From: Macrococcoides canis | GTDB taxonomy: Bacteria > Bacillota > Bacilli > Staphylococcales > Staphylococcaceae | DNA: 64,000 nt | Assembly (NCBI RefSeq): GCF_002119805.1 | Contig: NZ_CP021059.1 | Span: 1,612,001 to 1,676,000 of the forward strand | Reading direction: 5' to 3' | Shown here: in pieces, positions 27,058 to 37,397 of the stretch | Position numbering within the stretch: position 1 is the first letter of the stretch | How the letters are laid out: the number at the start of each line of letters is the position of its first letter | Position numbers and translations under genes: made by a program | Notes under the pieces: model-generated | The model's input: only the letters and a program-made list of their open reading frames with translations | Told to the model about the DNA's origin: nothing | Database searches by the model: none

Positions 27058-30000
27058 TTATATTATACGAATATCTTCCGGATTGAAATATTCAACCAGT
27101 TCTTCAATTTTTTCTTTGGACATTGTGCCGATTACATGTTGTGAACGATCAAAATAGATGACCTGTATCTCCCCTTCATCTAAAATGATGGACTCTGGTA
27201 ACGGTTCACGTATATAGACGTACCGAGCTTCCTCGTATATTCTTTTCATAAATGATTCAACAGTTTCAATCGTTTCAGCGATATAGTTCTCTTTCCCTTT
27301 GTTATTATCGAATTTCCCATTGATCACAACCATCTGATGAGATTGAATCGCTGTCTCATACTTACGATAAGTATCTGGAAAACATACGACATCAATATTA
27401 TCCGTACCATCAAAGCCATTGATAAAAGCCATCGGTTGACCTTTCTTCGTTCTGATTCTTCTCACTTCATCGATGAATATGAGCATGTAATGATGATTCA
27501 GTCGCTGCGCAATTTTATACAAAGGTAAATATTGAAGCGCTTTAAAACGCGATTCGACAGGATGATTCGTTAAATAAAAGCCGAGATACGCTTTCTCAAA
27601 TTCTGCCTTTTTCATATCTGTCATTTCTTCGTGTATGATATATTCTTTCTTCTTATTTAAACCAAGCGATTCGAGAAAACTTTCTTCTCCTTCACCTGTC
27701 TGTTCAACATCGATGATCATATCCAGAGATGCAAGTAATGTTGCGCGCGTGTGTCCAAATGAATCAAAGCTGCCTGCATGGATCAGTGCCTCTAATAAAG
27801 GTTTGCTGGCAATTCGGGATGGGATACGCGCACAGAAATCATATATATCTTTAAAAGGTCCTTGTTTTCTTGCTTCAATAATGTCCTGCACACTTTTATA
27901 TCCAAGTCCTTTAATGATGCCGAGAGAATTTAATATACCGTCCTTATATGTACGATAATACCAGTGTGCTTTATTGATATCAGCAGCGTATATCGGGATT
28001 CCCTGCTTCTTCAATTCATCGATTATTTCTTTCGTCTTGTGCTCACTGCCGATTTGATTACTTAGTATCGCCGTATAGAAGATGTTCGGATAATGAACTT
28101 TCAAGTAGAGCATCCAGTAAGCGATTTTGGCATATGCGACTGCATGTGCTTTCGGGAACCCATAGTTCGCAAACTTCAGTATTAATTCATATATCGCTTC
28201 TGCCGTTTGTTTATCATACCCATTGTTAACGCTTCCTTGGATAAAATGTTCTTTCTCTGTCAGCAGCACCGACATATCTTTCTTGCTCATCGCACGTCTT
28301 AATATATCTGCTTCTCCGTAACTGAATCCTGCAAATTGATTTGCAATCTGCATAATCTGTTCCTGATAGATGATGACACCAAATGTATCTTTCAGTATCG
28401 CTTCCAGATCTTCATGAATATAAGCAACAGAAGCAGTACCGTGTCTTCTATCGATATATACTGGAATTTGTTCCATAGGACCTGGTCGATAGAGTGCAAG
28501 TACAGCAACAATATCATTGAAATGACTAGGCTTCAGATTACGTAGCACATTTCGGATACCATCAGATTCAAGCTGGAATATGCCGGTAGTGTCACCTTGA
28601 GCCAGTAATGCATAAACTTTTGGATCATCAAGCGGCAATGCATCCAGGTCGAGCTGCTGATTAAACTGTGCTTTAACCTGATGCATCACATTATGTATGA
28701 TTGACAGATTCCTTAAACCTAGAAAGTCAATCTTCAGTAAACCGATGGATTCAACTTCTGTCATCGTCCACTGTGTAAGTGACACACCATCCCCTTCTAT
28801 AATTGGCACGTAATCTGTCAGAAGCTGGTCATGGATAATGACACCAGCAGCATGTGTCGATGTATTGCGAGGCAGTCCTTCAAGGGCATAAGCAATGTCA
28901 AACCACTGCTTTCGTCGGTCATTCTCATTGATGAACTGCACAAAATTCTCATCCGTCTTCATATCATCAAGCGTAATACCGACACGTTTCGGAATCAGCG
29001 TACTAACCTGCTTTAATTCAACATCTGAAAACTGTAATATACGTCCTGTATCACGCATTACAGCACGCGCATTTAAATGTCCGAATGTCACGATACCGCT
29101 GACATTATATTTACCATATTTATCGACCACATACTGAATCACCTGATCACGCTTCGTATCTTCAAAATCGATATCAATATCCGGCATCGTCACTCGTTCT
29201 GGATTTAAGAATCGTTCGAAGAGCAGATTGTATTCAATAGGATCCACTTCAGTGATTCCAAGCACATAGCTGATTAATGAGCCACCAGATGAGCCACGCC
29301 CAGGACCAACTAGAATGTGATGATCCTTTGCGTACTGAATTAAATCACCGACAATCAGAAAGTAATCGGCATATCCCATCTTCGTGATAACATCATATTC
29401 ATATCGCAGGCGCTGCTCATAGCGTTCATCAAAGTGTGATATTTCTTTCTTCTTTTCTTGTAGCAGCTTCATTAAATATGCGTCACTCGAATAGCCTTCG
29501 ATCGGAAATTTAGGCATGGTTGCATGATGCTTTGTAATATCTACATTGCATTGTTCCGCAATTTCGTGTGTGCGGTCGATATATTCCTGCGGGATATTTA
29601 AATCCACTAGCTGCGCTTCATCCTTCATATACGCTGTGCCTGCTTTAATTCTTACCATTTCTAAAGGCAGCTTCTTATTTTCTTCTATCGCATTCAATAC
29701 TTCAAGATGCTGTACCCCGCTAGATTCCAGGTAAAGTACATCTTCTATATATACCTTTTCTGCGGCAAGCGAGCTGTTGTGGCAAACGTAATAACAGTCG
29801 ATATCTTGTGTAAAATGTGATTCTGACTCCGTCATCGTCTTAAAGATTACGATCAGTCCGGATTGATATTGTGTCAGCCATTTTAAAGGTGTGAGCTCCA
29901 CATCTTTCAGCTGTATCCTGGACGACAGTTTAATCAAGTTGACATACCCTGTATTATTGCGTGCAAGACATACTGCACGTATTTGTTTCAGTCCATCTGT

Positions 30001-30204
30001 TACACATATCTCCATTCCGATTATCGGTTTAACGTCAGCAGCAATACAAGCCTTATAAAATGATTGCACACCAAATAATACATTAAAATCTGTCAAGGCA
30101 ACTGCATGTTCCTTCAATTCTGTGACGCGTGCTACTAATGCATCAATTTCAACTGTAGAATGTAGAAGATCATATGCCGAATGCACATTTAAATGAACAA
30201 CCAT
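27058..30204 (-). CDS. dnaE: DNA polymerase III subunit alpha, DnaE type
   Basis: Second replicative polymerase of low-GC Gram-positives, thought to extend primers before handing over to PolC. 1048 residues. N-terminal PHP domain (HLNVHSAYDLLHS), catalytic palm with PDIDIDFED near residue 340, then helix-hairpin-helix elements (SLGIIKGLGYKS) and an OB-fold toward the C-terminus. No intrinsic exonuclease insertion of the PolC kind. The PHP metal-ligand residues look partly degenerate, as in other DnaE proteins of the group. It is 9 nt downstream of nrnA on the same strand. Confidence 0.96.
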   Translation of the reverse strand: MVVHLNVHSAYDLLHSTVEIDALVARVTELKEHAVALTDFNVLFGVQSFYKACIAADVKPIIGMEICVTDGLKQIRAVCLARNNTGYVNLIKLSSRIQLKDVELTPLKWLTQYQSGLIVIFKTMTESESHFTQDIDCYYVCHNSSLAAEKVYIEDVLYLESSGVQHLEVLNAIEENKKLPLEMVRIKAGTAYMKDEAQLVDLNIPQEYIDRTHEIAEQCNVDITKHHATMPKFPIEGYSSDAYLMKLLQEKKKEISHFDERYEQRLRYEYDVITKMGYADYFLIVGDLIQYAKDHHILVGPGRGSSGGSLISYVLGITEVDPIEYNLLFERFLNPERVTMPDIDIDFEDTKRDQVIQYVVDKYGKYNVSGIVTFGHLNARAVMRDTGRILQFSDVELKQVSTLIPKRVGITLDDMKTDENFVQFINENDRRKQWFDIAYALEGLPRNTSTHAAGVIIHDQLLTDYVPIIEGDGVSLTQWTMTEVESIGLLKIDFLGLRNLSIIHNVMHQVKAQFNQQLDLDALPLDDPKVYALLAQGDTTGIFQLESDGIRNVLRNLKPSHFNDIVAVLALYRPGPMEQIPVYIDRRHGTASVAYIHEDLEAILKDTFGVIIYQEQIMQIANQFAGFSYGEADILRRAMSKKDMSVLLTEKEHFIQGSVNNGYDKQTAEAIYELILKFANYGFPKAHAVAYAKIAYWMLYLKVHYPNIFYTAILSNQIGSEHKTKEIIDELKKQGIPIYAADINKAHWYYRTYKDGILNSLGIIKGLGYKSVQDIIEARKQGPFKDIYDFCARIPSRIASKPLLEALIHAGSFDSFGHTRATLLASLDMIIDVEQTGEGEESFLESLGLNKKKEYIIHEEMTDMKKAEFEKAYLGFYLTNHPVESRFKALQYLPLYKIAQRLNHHYMLIFIDEVRRIRTKKGQPMAFINGFDGTDNIDVVCFPDTYRKYETAIQSHQMVVINGKFDNNKGKENYIAETIETVESFMKRIYEEARYVYIREPLPESIILDEGEIQVIYFDRSQHVIGTMSKEKIEELVEYFNPEDIRII

Positions 30205-30213
30205 TTATTTCAC

Positions 30214-31158
30214 CTACCCATTTACAAGATTCTTTAGTTCTGTTAACAGCTGCTCATATTCTGTTACACTATATACAGATGCACCACTTGCCAGCGGATG
30301 ACCTCCGCCATTATATTTAGCAGCGAGCGTATTAATTACGACTGCTTTACTTCTGAGCCTCACACGAATTTCATCACCTTCATCTACTGCATATGCCCAG
30401 GCTTTAATCCCCTTAGCTTCGGAAAAGGCATTAACAAATAATGAAGCATCTGATGCAGTAATATTAAATGTATCGAGTATTTCCTTTGTAATAAATATGC
30501 TGCCGACACCCGCATCTAAGTTAAAGTTTTGCAGTACAAAGCCTTGAAACTTCATGCTTGAAGCGTCTCGTTCCTGCATTTGATTAATCATCTTCGTATG
30601 TTCTATATTAAACTTAAGCAATTCTGCAGCAATTTCCATCGTTCGTGAAGTCGTATTATTAAAGAGAAATCTTCCAGTATCTCCAACAATTCCGATATAA
30701 AGACACTTTGCTACTGCTGTATCGATATAATCGCTTCCATATCCAAGCGAAGTTAAAATTTCAAAGATGATTTCACTTGTTGACGATGCAGTCGTATCAA
30801 CAATATTAAGTTCTCCATACTGATCTTCAGGTGGATGATGATCGACTTTTATCACCTTATCACAAAGCGTGTATCTGTTATCATCTATTCGCGGCGCATT
30901 TGCTGTATCCAGAACAATTGCCAGCGCCCCATCAAACTGTTTATCAATTAAAGTGTCCATATTACCGATAAACTTTAAATTTTCAACTTCACTACCGACT
31001 GCAAATATACGTTTATTCGGATATAATCGCTTAATTGCGTGTTTTAACCCGATTTGTGACCCTAATGCATCTGGATCTGGTCGTACATGTCTAAAGATAA
31101 TAATTGTATCATATGCATTGATCTCATTTATCAGTGCATTTACATCTTGTTTATTCAT
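30214..31158 (-). CDS. nrnA: DHH-family oligoribonuclease / pAp phosphatase NrnA
   Basis: Degrades nano-RNAs of 2-5 nt and dephosphorylates 3'-phosphoadenosine 5'-phosphate. 314 residues. DHH domain motifs: RHVRPDPDALGSQ, VLDTANAPR, KVDHHPP and the DHHA1 glycine motif GGGHPLASGA near the end. Ribosome-binding site AAAGGAGAACAT precedes the ATG. It heads the nrnA-dnaE unit and is divergent from ytpI, the same arrangement as in Bacillus (ytqI-dnaE). Confidence 0.95.
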   Translation of the reverse strand: MNKQDVNALINEINAYDTIIIFRHVRPDPDALGSQIGLKHAIKRLYPNKRIFAVGSEVENLKFIGNMDTLIDKQFDGALAIVLDTANAPRIDDNRYTLCDKVIKVDHHPPEDQYGELNIVDTTASSTSEIIFEILTSLGYGSDYIDTAVAKCLYIGIVGDTGRFLFNNTTSRTMEIAAELLKFNIEHTKMINQMQERDASSMKFQGFVLQNFNLDAGVGSIFITKEILDTFNITASDASLFVNAFSEAKGIKAWAYAVDEGDEIRVRLRSKAVVINTLAAKYNGGGHPLASGASVYSVTEYEQLLTELKNLVNG

Positions 31159-31224
31159 ATGTTCTCCTTTATTTACTAATATTCATTTCGTTGATATAAT
31201 CGATAAGACTGGAGGTTAATTCAA

Positions 31225-31575
31225 ATGGAAGTTATTTTCCCCTATATTATATCAGCACTCGTTGCTGTTATGTTGTTTTCATTTATATTTACTATATTTA
31301 ATATCGCGAAGTATTTCAGAACTGTGAAAGACGTTCGTCGCGCCTGGTACCGTGCTCGTGCGCGTCAATGCTTTGCTATCTTCATGTTTGCCTTCGCAAT
31401 AAACCAGATGATATTATTCCCTAAGTGGTTTACATTTGTCATATGTGCGATACTGATCATCTTTGCAGTAGCAAACTATCAGTATGCAATAAAAGCAAAG
31501 CGTCATTTCGAATCTCACTTTGCTGATGAAGATGCAGCGTGGGCTGAACTTGAGAAGAAACAGCGACAACGATAG
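31225..31575 (+). CDS. ytpI: YtpI-family membrane protein
   Basis: A 116-residue protein with three hydrophobic segments at about 5-28, 50-66 and 68-85 and charged ends, matching the YtpI family by context and length. No function is known to me. Start ATG with TGGAGGTTAATTCAA upstream. It lies between nrnA and ytoI as in Bacillus, but on the opposite strand from both neighbours. Confidence 0.8.
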   Translation: MEVIFPYIISALVAVMLFSFIFTIFNIAKYFRTVKDVRRAWYRARARQCFAIFMFAFAINQMILFPKWFTFVICAILIIFAVANYQYAIKAKRHFESHFADEDAAWAELEKKQRQR

Positions 31576-31584
31576 CTTTCATAA

Positions 31585-31620
31585 ACAAAACCCGTACGCA
31601 TTCGCGCGTATGGGTTTTGT
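31585..31620. terminator. Bidirectional terminator between ytpI and ytoI
   Basis: ACAAAACCCGTACGC and GCGCGTATGGGTTTTGT form a long stem around ATTC, with A and T runs on opposite sides serving both converging genes. Confidence 0.8.
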
Positions 31621-31623
31621 TAT

Positions 31624-32925
31624 TTAATAGAAATGTTCGATGACTTGTATCGCACAAAGGGACTTTGCAACGGTTTGATTGCGCACTGTTAATGTCACTT
31701 CAACCTTCGCTGCTTTTCTTCCAAGATCGAGCAGATTAAATGTCACTTTAACTTCACTGTCCATTTGTACTGTCTTGACAAAGAAAATATCAATATTATC
31801 AATCAATATATCGCCTTTAATATGCTTCTTCATTTCATGGTTAATCGTTTCCTCTATAATTGCTAAATACACTGATTTACTCAGCATGCCAAACTGATTG
31901 GACATTTGAGGTGAGATTTTCACCAAAATTTCATCTTCTTTAAACGTCATCTTCTTGAGAACCTGGTCATTGATCGTATCTCCAATATGAGGCTGGCGAT
32001 CGACAATCTGCATCGCTTTAAGCACATCTTCACGCGATACGATACCAAGCAGGTTATTATACCTTGAAACAACTGGCAGCAATTCGATACTTTCCCATAT
32101 CATAATATGTGCGCAGCTTGCGACAGTAGAATTTAAATTCACTGACACCGGGTTTTTCGTCATCACCTTCTTGATTTTCTCGTTCAGGCTCTGGCCTAAC
32201 ACATCTTTACTTGTAACGATTCCGCTCAGCTTGTTATTATCATCCAGTACAGGAAATCTCGTATGTTTCGATGACTCAGAAAGATGTTTCCATTCACTCA
32301 CAGTATCGTTTTCTCTTAAATAGATCGTGTCATCTGTCTTTATCAATATATCTTGTGCTGTGAGCACTTCTTTCTTGATCAGCTGATCATAGATTGCACG
32401 ATTGATCATATTTGCGACAGCAAACGTATCAAAATTAGATGAGATAATCGGCAATTCTAAGTAATCTGCCATCTGCTTAACTTCCTCGGTCGCATCAAAA
32501 CCACCAGTAACTAATACGGCTGAACCTTTTGACAAGGCAAGCTTCTGTACTTCTGTTCGGTTACCGACAATAAGCAAAGTATTCTCACCGATATACTTCT
32601 CCACCTCATTGAGTTCCATCGCTCCAATTGCAAATTTGGTCAATGATTTATGCAGACCTTCACGTCCGCCGATAACGTGACCATCAATAATATTAACGAT
32701 TTCTGCAAACGTCAGATTATCTATCGCATTGCGTTTCTTCTTCTCGATACGAATCGTTCCTACGCGTTCAATCGTTGATACGATACCATTATTCTCAGCC
32801 TCTTTAATTGCGCGATATGCAGTACCTTCAGATACACGGAGTACTTTCGCGATTTGTCTGACAGATATCTTTGACCCGACTGGTAAATTGCTGATGTGTT
32901 CTATGATTTGTTCATGTTTTGTCAA
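31624..32925 (-). CDS. ytoI: DRTGG/CBS-domain regulatory protein YtoI
   Basis: About 433 residues. The N-terminal winged helix has IRQIAKVLRVSEGTAYRAIKE-like residues, followed by a DRTGG domain (about 70-175). Two CBS motifs (about 190-310, with LSGIVTSKDVL and LLGIVSREDVL) and a C-terminal hotdog-like domain (about 320-430) complete it. The combination suggests a nucleotide-sensing transcriptional regulator, but no target is known to me. I prefer the TTG start at 32925 (GGTGG four bases upstream, giving MTKHEQI); an ATG at 32937 adds four residues but has no spaced ribosome-binding site. Confidence 0.85.
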   Translation of the reverse strand: MTKHEQIIEHISNLPVGSKISVRQIAKVLRVSEGTAYRAIKEAENNGIVSTIERVGTIRIEKKKRNAIDNLTFAEIVNIIDGHVIGGREGLHKSLTKFAIGAMELNEVEKYIGENTLLIVGNRTEVQKLALSKGSAVLVTGGFDATEEVKQMADYLELPIISSNFDTFAVANMINRAIYDQLIKKEVLTAQDILIKTDDTIYLRENDTVSEWKHLSESSKHTRFPVLDDNNKLSGIVTSKDVLGQSLNEKIKKVMTKNPVSVNLNSTVASCAHIMIWESIELLPVVSRYNNLLGIVSREDVLKAMQIVDRQPHIGDTINDQVLKKMTFKEDEILVKISPQMSNQFGMLSKSVYLAIIEETINHEMKKHIKGDILIDNIDIFFVKTVQMDSEVKVTFNLLDLGRKAAKVEVTLTVRNQTVAKSLCAIQVIEHFY

Positions 32926-32953
32926 TGTTCCACCCATTCTCTTACTTATTTAA

Positions 32954-33655
<702 letters not shown>

Positions 33656-33767
33656 TTATCTTCTATTATACATGAATTAAAGCGTATTTAAAAAGCTGAC
33701 ACATGAAAATTGAATTATCATGCGATGTCTTTTAAACTAGTAGTATTATGAAAAAAGGAGCAACGAT

Positions 33768-34835
33768 ATGAAAAACTTAGAAAAATTGACAGCATACATG
33801 AATGCACATGACATTGCACATGTCTTTATTACAACACCTGAAAATATAAATTACTTCAGCGGCTTCCTTTCAGATCCTCATGAACGACTCACTGCACTTT
33901 ATGTAACGAAACATAAAGCATCATTAATCGTGCCTGGTATGGAAGTTAATGATGCGATAAACGCATCAAATCTTAATACAATCGGCTATTCCGATACAGA
34001 AGATGCATTTCTAGTCGCGAAGCGCTTACTCGAAATCCCTGAAGGAGCAGACATATTCATCGAAGAGGAACATGTGACAGTTAAGCGCGAGAAAGCAATC
34101 AAGCAGCACTTTAAACCAAATGCATTACTTGCAGTTGACCAAATTATTAAGGATATGCGAAATATTAAATCAGACGAAGAAGTGTCACTATTAAAACAAG
34201 CTGCACGCTATGCAGATCAAGCGGTAGAAATCGGAGTCGCAGCATTAAAAGCTGGAATCACTGAAGCAGAAGTTGTACAGATTATCGAAACTGAAATGAA
34301 GCGTATCGATGGAATTTCAGGAATGAGCTTCAGTACGATGGTACTATTCGGTGATCATGCGGCAAGTCCACATGGAACGCCTGGTAACCGAGCATTAGAA
34401 GATAATGAATACGTTCTTTTCGACCTTGGTGTTATCTATAAAGATTATTGTTCTGACATTACGCGTACGGTTGCGTTCGGTACGCCTCCACAATTGCATC
34501 AGGAAATTCATCGCATCGTCACAGAGGCAAATGAACGTGCAATAGCACTTGTAAAGCCTGGAATACTTATTAAGGATATCGATAAAGCTGCACGTGATTA
34601 CATTGCATCTAAAGGTTATGGCGATTATTTCCCGCATCGTCTAGGACATGGACTCGGTATAAGTGTACATGAATTTCCGGATATCTCCTCATCCAATGAA
34701 AATAGATTACAATCTGGTATGGTATTTACAATTGAACCGGGCATCTATTATCCAGATGAAGTTGGTGTACGCGTAGAAGATGATATTCTCGTTACAGAAG
34801 ATGGATATGAAATATTAACAGGTTATAAGAAATGA
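33768..34835 (+). CDS. M24-family Xaa-Pro dipeptidase/aminopeptidase
   Basis: Creatinase-fold peptidase of 355 residues that hydrolyses Xaa-Pro dipeptides or N-terminal Xaa-Pro bonds. Metal ligands are in LFDLGVIYKDYCSDITRT, HRLGHGLGISVHE, FTIEPGIY and VRVEDDILV. The N-terminal creatinase-N domain fills about 1-125. ATG is preceded by AAAAGGAG. The gene is divergent from ytkL and overlaps the following CutC-like gene by 4 nt (ATGA). A pepQ-like gene occupies this position in staphylococci. Confidence 0.9.
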   Translation: MKNLEKLTAYMNAHDIAHVFITTPENINYFSGFLSDPHERLTALYVTKHKASLIVPGMEVNDAINASNLNTIGYSDTEDAFLVAKRLLEIPEGADIFIEEEHVTVKREKAIKQHFKPNALLAVDQIIKDMRNIKSDEEVSLLKQAARYADQAVEIGVAALKAGITEAEVVQIIETEMKRIDGISGMSFSTMVLFGDHAASPHGTPGNRALEDNEYVLFDLGVIYKDYCSDITRTVAFGTPPQLHQEIHRIVTEANERAIALVKPGILIKDIDKAARDYIASKGYGDYFPHRLGHGLGISVHEFPDISSSNENRLQSGMVFTIEPGIYYPDEVGVRVEDDILVTEDGYEILTGYKK

Positions 34836-35452
34836 TCAAGTATAATATCGTAGAAACCTTCCACGATCTGTATGAAGCGGTCAATCACGGTACAACGCAT
34901 ATCGTGATCAACCAGGCCGGTATGACCGCAAGCTATGGATTCGCAAAAATAGCTGTAGAATACTGCCATCCGTTAAATGTCGAAGTATACGCTATCGTCA
35001 ATCCATCCTTTCAAAACTATCGATATACTTTATTTGAAGTTGAAATGATGCGTGAAGATATTAAACAGTTTAAACAGCTCAAGATAGACGGTCTGATCTT
35101 TGGTGCACTGAATCGTGATGATCATCTGGATATTCAGACGATGAAGACTTTAATCCAGACTGCGGAACTGACACCTGTAATCATGCATTCACAGTTTGAT
35201 AAAATCCCGCTCCGTGCACAGCTAAAAGCGATGGATGCATTAATTGATATGAATGTATCAGCAATCATCACTCATGGAGATGCTTCTTATTTGAAAGCTG
35301 TCGTCAATAATACGCATCAACTTGGTCGACTGCTTCGTCATTCAAAAGGTAAGATTGAAATTATTCCCGAAGTAGCAAACAGCGATGAACTGAAAGAACT
35401 TATAGAATGGATTCCGTTCCAGTATGCATACGGCAGAGAAATTTATCATTAA
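34832..35452 (+). CDS. cutC: CutC-family protein (divergent)
   Basis: A 206-residue TIM-barrel protein matching the CutC family: the TASYGFAKIA segment corresponds to the conserved T-P-S-x-G motif. IKQFKQLKIDGLIFGALNRDDHLD matches the D-G-V-V-F-G-A-L-x-x-D-G motif. MDALIDMNVSAIITHGDA matches the I-L-T-S-G motif. The usual R-I-E-L-C start of the barrel is replaced by THIVINQAG, so this is a divergent member. CutC was linked to copper homeostasis in E. coli, but the biochemical role is disputed. It overlaps the M24 peptidase stop by 4 nt, so both are translationally coupled. Confidence 0.75.
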   Translation: MIKYNIVETFHDLYEAVNHGTTHIVINQAGMTASYGFAKIAVEYCHPLNVEVYAIVNPSFQNYRYTLFEVEMMREDIKQFKQLKIDGLIFGALNRDDHLDIQTMKTLIQTAELTPVIMHSQFDKIPLRAQLKAMDALIDMNVSAIITHGDASYLKAVVNNTHQLGRLLRHSKGKIEIIPEVANSDELKELIEWIPFQYAYGREIYH

Positions 35453-35500
35453 TTCAAAGTGACATGGCATATTGATCTGTCAAAACGTTCGTAAAAATAA

Positions 35501-35535
35501 AAAATCGAGGCTAGCTTGATGCTAGTCTCGATTTT
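35501..35535. terminator. Bidirectional terminator between the CutC-like gene and ald
   Basis: AAAATCGAGGCTAGC and GCTAGTCTCGATTTT form a 15-bp stem (one G-T) with a TTGAT loop, flanked by A and T runs. Confidence 0.8.
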
Positions 35536-35544
35536 ATTTGCACA

Positions 35545-36660
35545 TTATTTATTCAGTAATGATTTAGCATCAAAGTATTCTAAACCTTGATCCTGTGCTA
35601 CAGCTTCAAAAGTAACATGTCCATCAAGTGTATTGAAACCTTTTAGGATTGCTTCGTTATCTAAAGCTGCCTGCTTATACCCTTTATTTGCAATCTGGAT
35701 TGCATAAGGAATTGTTGCATTCGATAATGCCATTGTTGATGTACGTGGTACAGCACCCGGCATATTCGCAACTGAATAATGAACAACGTCATGTTTCACG
35801 AATGTTGGGTCATCATGCGTTGTAATACGGTCTGAAGTTTCGAAAATACCACCTTGGTCAATCGCAATATCAATGACTACTGAACCTGGGCTCATTGATT
35901 TGATCATTTCTTCAGTAACAAGTTTGGGAGCTTTCGCACCTGGAATTAATACTGCACCGATGACAAGATCACTTTCACGAACACTGTCAGCAATGTTTAA
36001 TGGTGTAGACATTAAAGTCTGAACTTGATTTCCGAATAAATCATCTAACTGCTGTAAACGTACTGGGCTTAAATCTAAGATTGTTACTTCAGCACCCAGA
36101 CCCACTGCCATTTTTGCAGCGTTTGTTCCAGCTTGTCCTCCACCGATAATTGTTACACGACCTTTTTGAACACCTGGGACACCCGCTAATAAAATTCCTT
36201 TACCACCGTGAATCTTCTGTAAGAACTGCGCACCAATCTGTGTTGCCATACGACCTGCAACTTCACTCATCGGAGATAATAATGGCAGTCCACCTGTTGG
36301 TAACTGAACTGTCTCATATGCAATCCCTACCACTTTATTATCTAATAAAGCTTTCGTTAATGCTGGTTCTGGAGCTAAATGTAAATATGTGAATAAGATC
36401 AGACCTTCTTTGAAATATTTAAATTCAGGCTCCAAAGGTTCTTTAACCTTCATTACCATATCTACATTCCATGCTTCTTCAACTGAACCAATGCGTGCAC
36501 CTACTTCAATATAATCATCATCTGTGAAGTAAGAACCAAGCCCTGCACCTTTTTCGACGATAACCTCATGTCCGTTATCAACTAATGCATGAACCCCACC
36601 TGGCGTTAAAGCAATACGGTTCTCGTTGTTTTTAATTTCTTTTGGAATACCTATTAACAT
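35545..36660 (-). CDS. ald: Alanine dehydrogenase
   Basis: NAD-dependent reversible deamination of L-alanine to pyruvate and ammonia, allowing alanine use as carbon and nitrogen source. 371 residues. N-terminal [20 protein letters not shown], catalytic lysine region [11 protein letters not shown], Rossmann motif [15 protein letters not shown], and [25 protein letters not shown] near the C-terminus. The start is ATG 36660 preceded by AAGGGGAGTG; the frame extends upstream to 36705 without support. Divergent from usp. Confidence 0.96.
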   Translation of the reverse strand: MLIGIPKEIKNNENRIALTPGGVHALVDNGHEVIVEKGAGLGSYFTDDDYIEVGARIGSVEEAWNVDMVMKVKEPLEPEFKYFKEGLILFTYLHLAPEPALTKALLDNKVVGIAYETVQLPTGGLPLLSPMSEVAGRMATQIGAQFLQKIHGGKGILLAGVPGVQKGRVTIIGGGQAGTNAAKMAVGLGAEVTILDLSPVRLQQLDDLFGNQVQTLMSTPLNIADSVRESDLVIGAVLIPGAKAPKLVTEEMIKSMSPGSVVIDIAIDQGGIFETSDRITTHDDPTFVKHDVVHYSVANMPGAVPRTSTMALSNATIPYAIQIANKGYKQAALDNEAILKGFNTLDGHVTFEAVAQDQGLEYFDAKSLLNK

Positions 36661-36777
36661 GTCATACACTCCCCTTAATTTATCGTTACAAGAATATAGT
36701 AACACTTAAAAATGAAAACGCAATCATTTAATTTGGTAAGAATATTCAGAATATATAAAATGGTTACAATTCTTTTA

Positions 36778-36805
36778 TTACAATGTAAAAAATTAGTGAT
36801 ATAAT
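36778..36805 (+). promoter_or_regulatory. Sigma-A promoter of usp
   Basis: TTACAA at 36778-36783, a 16-bp spacer and a perfect TATAAT at 36800-36805, 36 bp before the usp ATG. Confidence 0.55.
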
Positions 36806-36841
36806 AAAGGTGTAATAAAGATCGTAAATGGAGGGATTTTT

Positions 36842-37342
36842 ATGTTAGTGTATAAAAATATCTTAATCGCAGTCGATGGATCAAGTGAAGCAGAATGGGC
36901 ATTCAATAAAGCAGTCGAAGTTGCAAAGCGTAATAACGCAACACTCTCAATCATCAATGTTATTGATACAAGAAGCTATGCAAGCGTCGAAGCTTATGAC
37001 CGCTCTATTTCAGAACGCGCAACACAGTTTGCAGAGTCATTGCTTGATGGTTACAAACGAGTAGCACAAAGCCGTGGTGTTTCTAACGTAGATACTTTAA
37101 TTGAATATGGCTCACCAAAGACGATTATCCCTAAGAAAATTGCACAAAAATTAGGCGTAGACTTAATCATGTGTGGTTCAACTGGACTGAATGCGGTTGA
37201 ACGTTTCATCATCGGATCTGTATCAGAAGCCATCGTACGTCATGCAGAATGTGACGTATTAGTGGTCAGAACTGAGACAATGCCACACAACTTCCAGCCA
37301 GAAGTTGCAACGAAAGAATTATTGGAAGAACATAAGCAGTAA
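36842..37342 (+). CDS. Universal stress protein (UspA family)
   Basis: 166 residues, a single USP domain. The N-terminus (NILIAVDGSSEAEWAFNKA) supplies the conserved aspartate. The ATP-binding motif G-x2-G-x9-G-S is seen in GSTGLNAVERFIIGSVSEA, so it is the nucleotide-binding type. The family helps survival under stationary phase or stress; the staphylococcal homologue lies between ald and ackA. TGGAGGGATTTTT precedes the ATG. Confidence 0.92.
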   Translation: MLVYKNILIAVDGSSEAEWAFNKAVEVAKRNNATLSIINVIDTRSYASVEAYDRSISERATQFAESLLDGYKRVAQSRGVSNVDTLIEYGSPKTIIPKKIAQKLGVDLIMCGSTGLNAVERFIIGSVSEAIVRHAECDVLVVRTETMPHNFQPEVATKELLEEHKQ

Positions 37343-37360
37343 TATTAATTGGATAGTTAT

Positions 37361-37390
37361 TAAGGGAATGTGATTATGCACATTCCCTTA
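37361..37390 (+). terminator. Strong hairpin after usp
   Basis: TAAGGGAATGTG and CACATTCCCTTA make a perfect 12-bp stem around ATTATG. The downstream sequence is ATATAAT rather than a pure T run, so termination efficiency is uncertain. It may instead be a transcript-end stabiliser or part of the next gene's promoter region. Confidence 0.5.
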
Positions 37391-37397
37391 ATATAAT

